From positions 1-55,049 of IMG/VR virus record IMGVR_UViG_3300035180_000125: a DNA stretch of 55,049 nucleotides; one strand, given 5' to 3'. The translations under genes and the position numbers were made by a program. This document shows positions 54,774 through 55,049 of the stretch, piece after piece. This DNA comes from a virus. The notes below the pieces were generated by a model. That model was not told the origin of the DNA. It was given only the letters and a program-made list of their open reading frames with translations, and made no database searches. Position 1 is the stretch's first letter. Every line of letters begins with the position of its first letter.

Positions 54774-55049
54774 TACTTCCTCACATAGAAGCTGTACAGA
54801 ATCGGATCGTTGCAAGTAGGGTTGATTTCCTTCTGAGTGACAATTTTGTATACTGTCCCACGAATCTCAATAACATCTGTAGCAGGGTCGATTATGATTG
54901 GCGTAGATGTCGTACCTACCTTATGTGGCGGGCGAACAAATACCTCCTTGTCTCCTGCCTGTACCATCGTTCCGTACTTCACACTGTAGCCATTGCTTTG
55001 CATAGTCAAATCGGTTACTACGGCCTGAATGGGATACTCGACAATACTT
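54773..55049 (-). CDS. Head-tail connector protein, cut by right edge
   Basis: The frame is open to the window edge; an internal ATG at 55003 is not needed. Visible parts are VVTDLTMQS, YGTMVQAGDKEVFVRPPH, ATDVIEIRGTVYKIVTQKEI and PILYSFYVRK. This size and beta-strand pattern resembles small head-closure proteins of siphophages. More head genes are expected to the right. Confidence 0.6.
   Translation of the reverse strand, partial: SIVEYPIQAVVTDLTMQSNGYSVKYGTMVQAGDKEVFVRPPHKVGTTSTPIIIDPATDVIEIRGTVYKIVTQKEINPTCNDPILYSFYVRK

Noticed and set aside
1-55049. Genome-wide reassignment of TAA and TAG to Gln
   Set aside because: TAA ends the polymerase gene just before the tRNA, and also nadV, the UvrD-like gene and others. 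Long genes have no in-frame TAA/TAG and late genes are clean. Only local recoding, mutation or error fits.
1-55049. CRISPR arrays, insertion sequences, integrase or attachment sites
   Set aside because: No regular repeat-spacer units, transposase or integrase motifs, or paired att-like repeats were seen.

Overview
The window is one contiguous piece of a tailed dsDNA bacteriophage genome, most likely a siphovirus of a Gram-negative host. A 1732-residue tape measure protein, a major tail protein with a two-frame tail assembly chaperone, and no sheath or contractile baseplate genes point to a long flexible tail. Lipoprotein and Sec signal peptides, a GH19 endolysin and host-like sigma-70 promoters point to a Gram-negative host; a betaproteobacterium is only a guess. 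There are no rRNA genes, insertion sequences, integrase, phage RNA polymerase or CRISPR arrays.

Layout: positions 1-31977 read rightward (early and middle genes) and positions 32071-55049 read leftward (late genes). The halves converge on two back-to-back intrinsic terminators at 31976-32067. The rightward half starts with a sparse, structured regulatory zone (1-3000). It continues with an exported SleB-type hydrolase and ThyX, a T7-like replication set (primase-helicase, UvrD/Rep helicase, family A DNA polymerase, SSB-like protein, gp6-like exonuclease), one tRNA, a two-gene NAD+ pathway (PRPP-synthetase-like plus NAMPT-like, the NARP1 arrangement), nucleotide metabolism (dNMP kinase, NrdA, NrdB, glutaredoxin, two MazG-like proteins, a SpoT-like HD protein), HNH/AP2 nucleases, a metallophosphatase and many small proteins. 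The leftward half runs from head-tail connection genes at the right edge through a beta-propeller/collagen-like module, tail terminator, tail tube, chaperones, tape measure, tail tip, a 2245-residue fibre and further fibres to a holin/endolysin/holin cassette.

Three things stand out. (1) A perfect palindrome TTCTCA-N4-TGAGAA occurs five times, with two near matches; three perfect copies lie 91-93 bp upstream of a gene start. (2) Many small early genes, but none of the large ones and none of the late ones, are interrupted by in-frame TAA or TAG (ten cases, never TGA) or by single-base frameshifts (eleven cases, mostly in short homopolymers). Their conserved coding continues after each lesion. 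Read error, recent decay and translational recoding are all possible; TAA clearly still terminates most genes. (3) The NARP1-type pair would rebuild NAD+ after host NAD-depleting defences. Together the early genes replace host nucleotide and NAD+ supply and copy the genome, while the late operon builds and releases virions.
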